Part shown: piece by piece, positions 53,620 to 55,567 of the stretch
Layout of the letters: every line of letters starts with the position of its first letter
Numbering within the stretch: position 1 is the first letter of the stretch
NCBI GenBank assembly: GCA_016712985.1
Contig: JADJQA010000076.1
Location: 1-55,567, forward strand
DNA length: 55,567 nt
Direction: 5' to 3'
Source of the DNA: Sulfuritalea sp.
Lineage (GTDB): Bacteria; Pseudomonadota; Gammaproteobacteria; Burkholderiales; Rhodocyclaceae
Notes under the pieces: generated by a model
Databases searched by the model: none
Told to the model about the DNA's origin: nothing
The model's input: the letters and a program-made list of their open reading frames with translations, nothing else
Position numbers and translations under genes: made by a program

Positions 53620-54190
53620 CACGCAGATCCCCAGTTGCCGGGTACGCAACCGCGAATGCGGGCGTAACACCAAACGTATATTTGCGGTCTCAGGCACGTG
53701 CCGGTGGCACTGCCGATTTCCTCCACGGTCAAGGCCACCCTCGACCGCCACCGGGGAGGCTTCCGCGCTGCGGCACCGGCAAAACCTCGATCGCGGCCAG
53801 CAGTCGTTGCCCGCCAGTTGCACGCGCTCCAGCAGGCGCTCCGGCTGTCCGCTTGCGGGCGCCGGGTGCAATCAGAGGTTCGCCATCGCCGACATCGACC
53901 TCGAACTCGGCCAGCCAGCCGCGCGCACAAAAAGCCGTCGATCCCCCGGCGTTGTGGGCGATGCGATAGAGCCAGGTCGTAGATTTGTGCGACACCTCGT
54001 GGCGCTGCCGGCACGAATCTGCGACGTCCATATCTCCTGAAACATTTCATCCGCCTGCTCACGACGGCCGCACTGGTGAAGCAGATACCGGAACAGGGCA
54101 GCGTGACGTGCGTAGAACGCCTCGAAGGCCGCCGCACTCGCCATCGCGATAGGCCAGCATGAGGGTCTCGTCGGTGCGCGATTCATCCAC
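53620..54190 (-). pseudogene. ECF RNA polymerase sigma factor, frameshifted
   Basis: Pieces of an extracytoplasmic-function sigma factor of about 190 residues. Region 2 reads DETLMLAYRDGEC, then AAFEAFYARHAALFRYLLHQ, then REQADEMFQEIW (the core-binding and -10 helices), and KSTTWLYRIAHNA. Region 4 is recovered as AAIEVLPVPQR, LTVEEIGSATGT and ETANIRL with the end RTRQLG. At least five indels separate these. The gene start is unclear (near 54190, before DETLML). It reads divergently from the CitE-type gene with about 165 bases between. The following gene looks like its membrane partner, and an M48 peptidase lies further along the same strand. Confidence 0.65.
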
Positions 54191-54354
54191 GCCTGAAGTG
54201 TAAACAAGGGAGTCAGCACTTCGGGGTCAGCATGAGACCAGGCCATGGACGGAAGTGGTCACCGATACCATGACCCATGCTTTACTTTGTTCAGAAGCCG
54301 GGAGTACACCTTCCGCAAATACAGCACCGATATTCGTTGATTGACAAAGTTCGC

Positions 54355-55280
54355 ATGCAAAAAACAACGCGTCCGCGTCGCAGCGTCCTTTACGTACCCC
54401 GATCAAAACCGCCCTCGACAAGGCAAAACACCTTGCCCACGGATGGCCTGATCCATGATCTTGAAGACGCAGTCGCCCCGACGCCGGGGTTGCCCGCCGG
54501 TGGGTCTCCGAGTCCGTGAAAGCAGGCGGCTACGGGACGCGAGAGCAGTCATTCGCGTCAATTCCTGCCTTCGCGATGGGGGTTTTCGACGATGTGAACC
54601 TTCCAACGCCTCGAGATCCGGCCGCCGACGCACTTCTGTTGCTGCCGAAGGTGGAAAGCGCCGACGCCGTCACCCATGGAAGCGATCGCCATGCGGGCGA
54701 ACAGCGCGCCGACGACATGGCGATCACAGGCGATGATACCGACGCCGCGCAGTGACCTGGAATCCCAGCGGATCGCTGAGTCCACCCGCACGCCCGGCCA
54801 CCTTCTGTTGATGGGCACTTCGGATCTCGCCAAAGAACTCGACTCCGCGCATACCCACGCGCGGCTGCCGTTCATTACCTCACTCGGACTGGCTGCCTGC
54901 TCACGCCGCGCTTGCCTGCGGCAGGGCTTACGATCCTCGCTGAAAGCGTCTCTGCTCGACCTCAACGACGGAAGCCGGTTTCGGGGTTGCCTGCACCGGC
55001 AGGGATCCGGAACTCGGTTTCGACCCCAACGGAAGACGCTCGCTCCCAAGCAGGTGGGAGCTGCTGGGAGGTCTTCCACGCCGAACGTCGCCGACGTCGA
55101 ATGGTCGCGCAAGATCATCAAAGAAGCGCATTCAGCGGCAAGCGCACGCGGCGAAGGCGTCGTCGAGTGGTCGACGACAAGCTGATCGAGAGAATCTGCG
55201 TAATGGAAAGTGCCCACGAAGCGGGTGGTCGCCATGGCTGAGGCGATCGAGAGATTTTTGAGGCACGGGTTGCCGCCGCG
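54355..55280 (+). pseudogene. HpcH/HpaI (CitE-like) CoA-ester lyase, many frameshifts
   Basis: Start MQKTTRPRRSVLYVP is the hallmark N-terminus of CitE-like proteins (RSVLYVPGSN), and TLPTDGLIHDLEDAVAP is the substrate- and Mg-binding block. Across frames follow LLLPKVESADAV, DDMAI, LLMGTSDLAKELDSAHTHAR with LPFITSLGLAACSR, DLND, SRFRGC, RKTLAPKQVG, and ADVEWSRKIIKEAHSAASAR. The end is VVAMAEAIE, then a probable last stretch IFEARVAAA before TAA near 55280. About 290 residues. Members cleave malyl-CoA, citramalyl-CoA or related esters. Which one is not decidable here. At least eight indels are present. Confidence 0.7.
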
Positions 55281-55567
55281 TAAGCCGACGAGGCGGCGCA
55301 TTGCTATCCGCACCGCCGCCGCGCTGATGCCGCAGGAAATGGACGGTGGTCCGTTGACCGCCGGCAGTATCCGGAAACAGGAGATCGGGTTCGTCGCCCG
55401 ATTCAGTCGACTGCGCTTGCAGCCAGTCCGACAGGCGCCGCAGAGTCTTGCCAACATTGGTCTTCCGGCGAGGGCGGTCTGGGAAGCGTCGACGATTTTC
55501 ATAAACGCCTTTAGCCCGATCCGGAATTCTTCTGGCAATGGGCGATCAGTTCTTCAGCAGTGAGGGC
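55281..55567 (-). other. End of window: probable unidentified gene, broken
   Basis: On the minus strand two short coherent pieces can be read: ALTAEELIAHCQKNSGSG from the window edge, and GKTLRRLSDWLQAQSTESGD followed by EPDLLFPDTAGGQRTTVHFL. The first resembles the end of acyl-CoA synthetase-like proteins, but the second does not, and I cannot name the product. Indels prevent a reliable frame. The gene would run into the CitE-type gene convergently. Confidence 0.25.

Overview
The window reads as a high-GC betaproteobacterial chromosome, probably Rhodocyclales or Nitrosomonadales. This is an inference from gene content: BON, CsbD and DUF3309-type stress proteins, PAS-rich hybrid kinases, a cyclic beta-glucan synthase, a phosphoketolase-transaldolase pair, and many dispersed REP-like palindromes. 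No rRNA or convincing tRNA gene was found.

Layout. 1-4 kb: a frameshifted P4-type integrase, a possible att remnant, and a minus-strand operon with an HTH antitoxin, a PIN-domain toxin and small unknown proteins. 4.2-5.1 kb: a BON-domain lipoprotein and a small membrane protein. 5.1-15.4 kb: a signalling cluster of three hybrid histidine kinases with near-identical kinase-receiver cores, a GGDEF diguanylate cyclase and a receiver-PAS protein. 15.5-18.9 kb: two convergent Crp/Fnr paralogs, one cut short by a stop codon, and a HipBA module. 18.9-20.7 kb: envelope proteins. 20.8-29.7 kb: one intact 9-kb cyclic beta-1,2-glucan synthase gene. 30.3-33.7 kb: phosphoketolase (disrupted) and transaldolase. 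33.7-38.3 kb: a lipoprotein aminopeptidase, an alpha/beta hydrolase, a zinc-ribbon protein, a collagen-like lipoprotein and a coiled-coil protein. 38.6-43.9 kb: a CheB-CheR-PAS fusion overlapping a fourth hybrid kinase. 44-47.8 kb: DUF3309, CsbD, an Ala/Lys-rich exported protein, a phosphotransferase and a HAD hydrolase. 47.9-49.8 kb: a group II intron. 50-55.5 kb: heavily frameshifted remains of an M48 peptidase, an unknown protein, an anti-sigma-like protein, an ECF sigma factor and a CitE-type lyase.

Two patterns link these regions. First, a REP-like palindrome family forms 57-bp terminal inverted repeats around two nearly identical GIY-YIG nuclease genes 18.7 kb apart. A gene-less version lies near 37.7 kb, and a further arm near 47.8 kb is split by the group II intron exactly beside its hairpin. 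This looks like a small nuclease-encoding REP element with non-autonomous derivatives. Second, an 18-base interrupted palindrome (consensus TGTKCGNYAGCGCACAGA) lies ahead of at least six envelope, stress or signalling genes, suggesting a local regulon.

Caution: many conserved genes carry one-base indels, mostly in homopolymers, and the density rises sharply after 43 kb. Most are probably consensus errors from long reads. Frameshifted genes are therefore annotated across their whole extent, and their coordinates are approximate.
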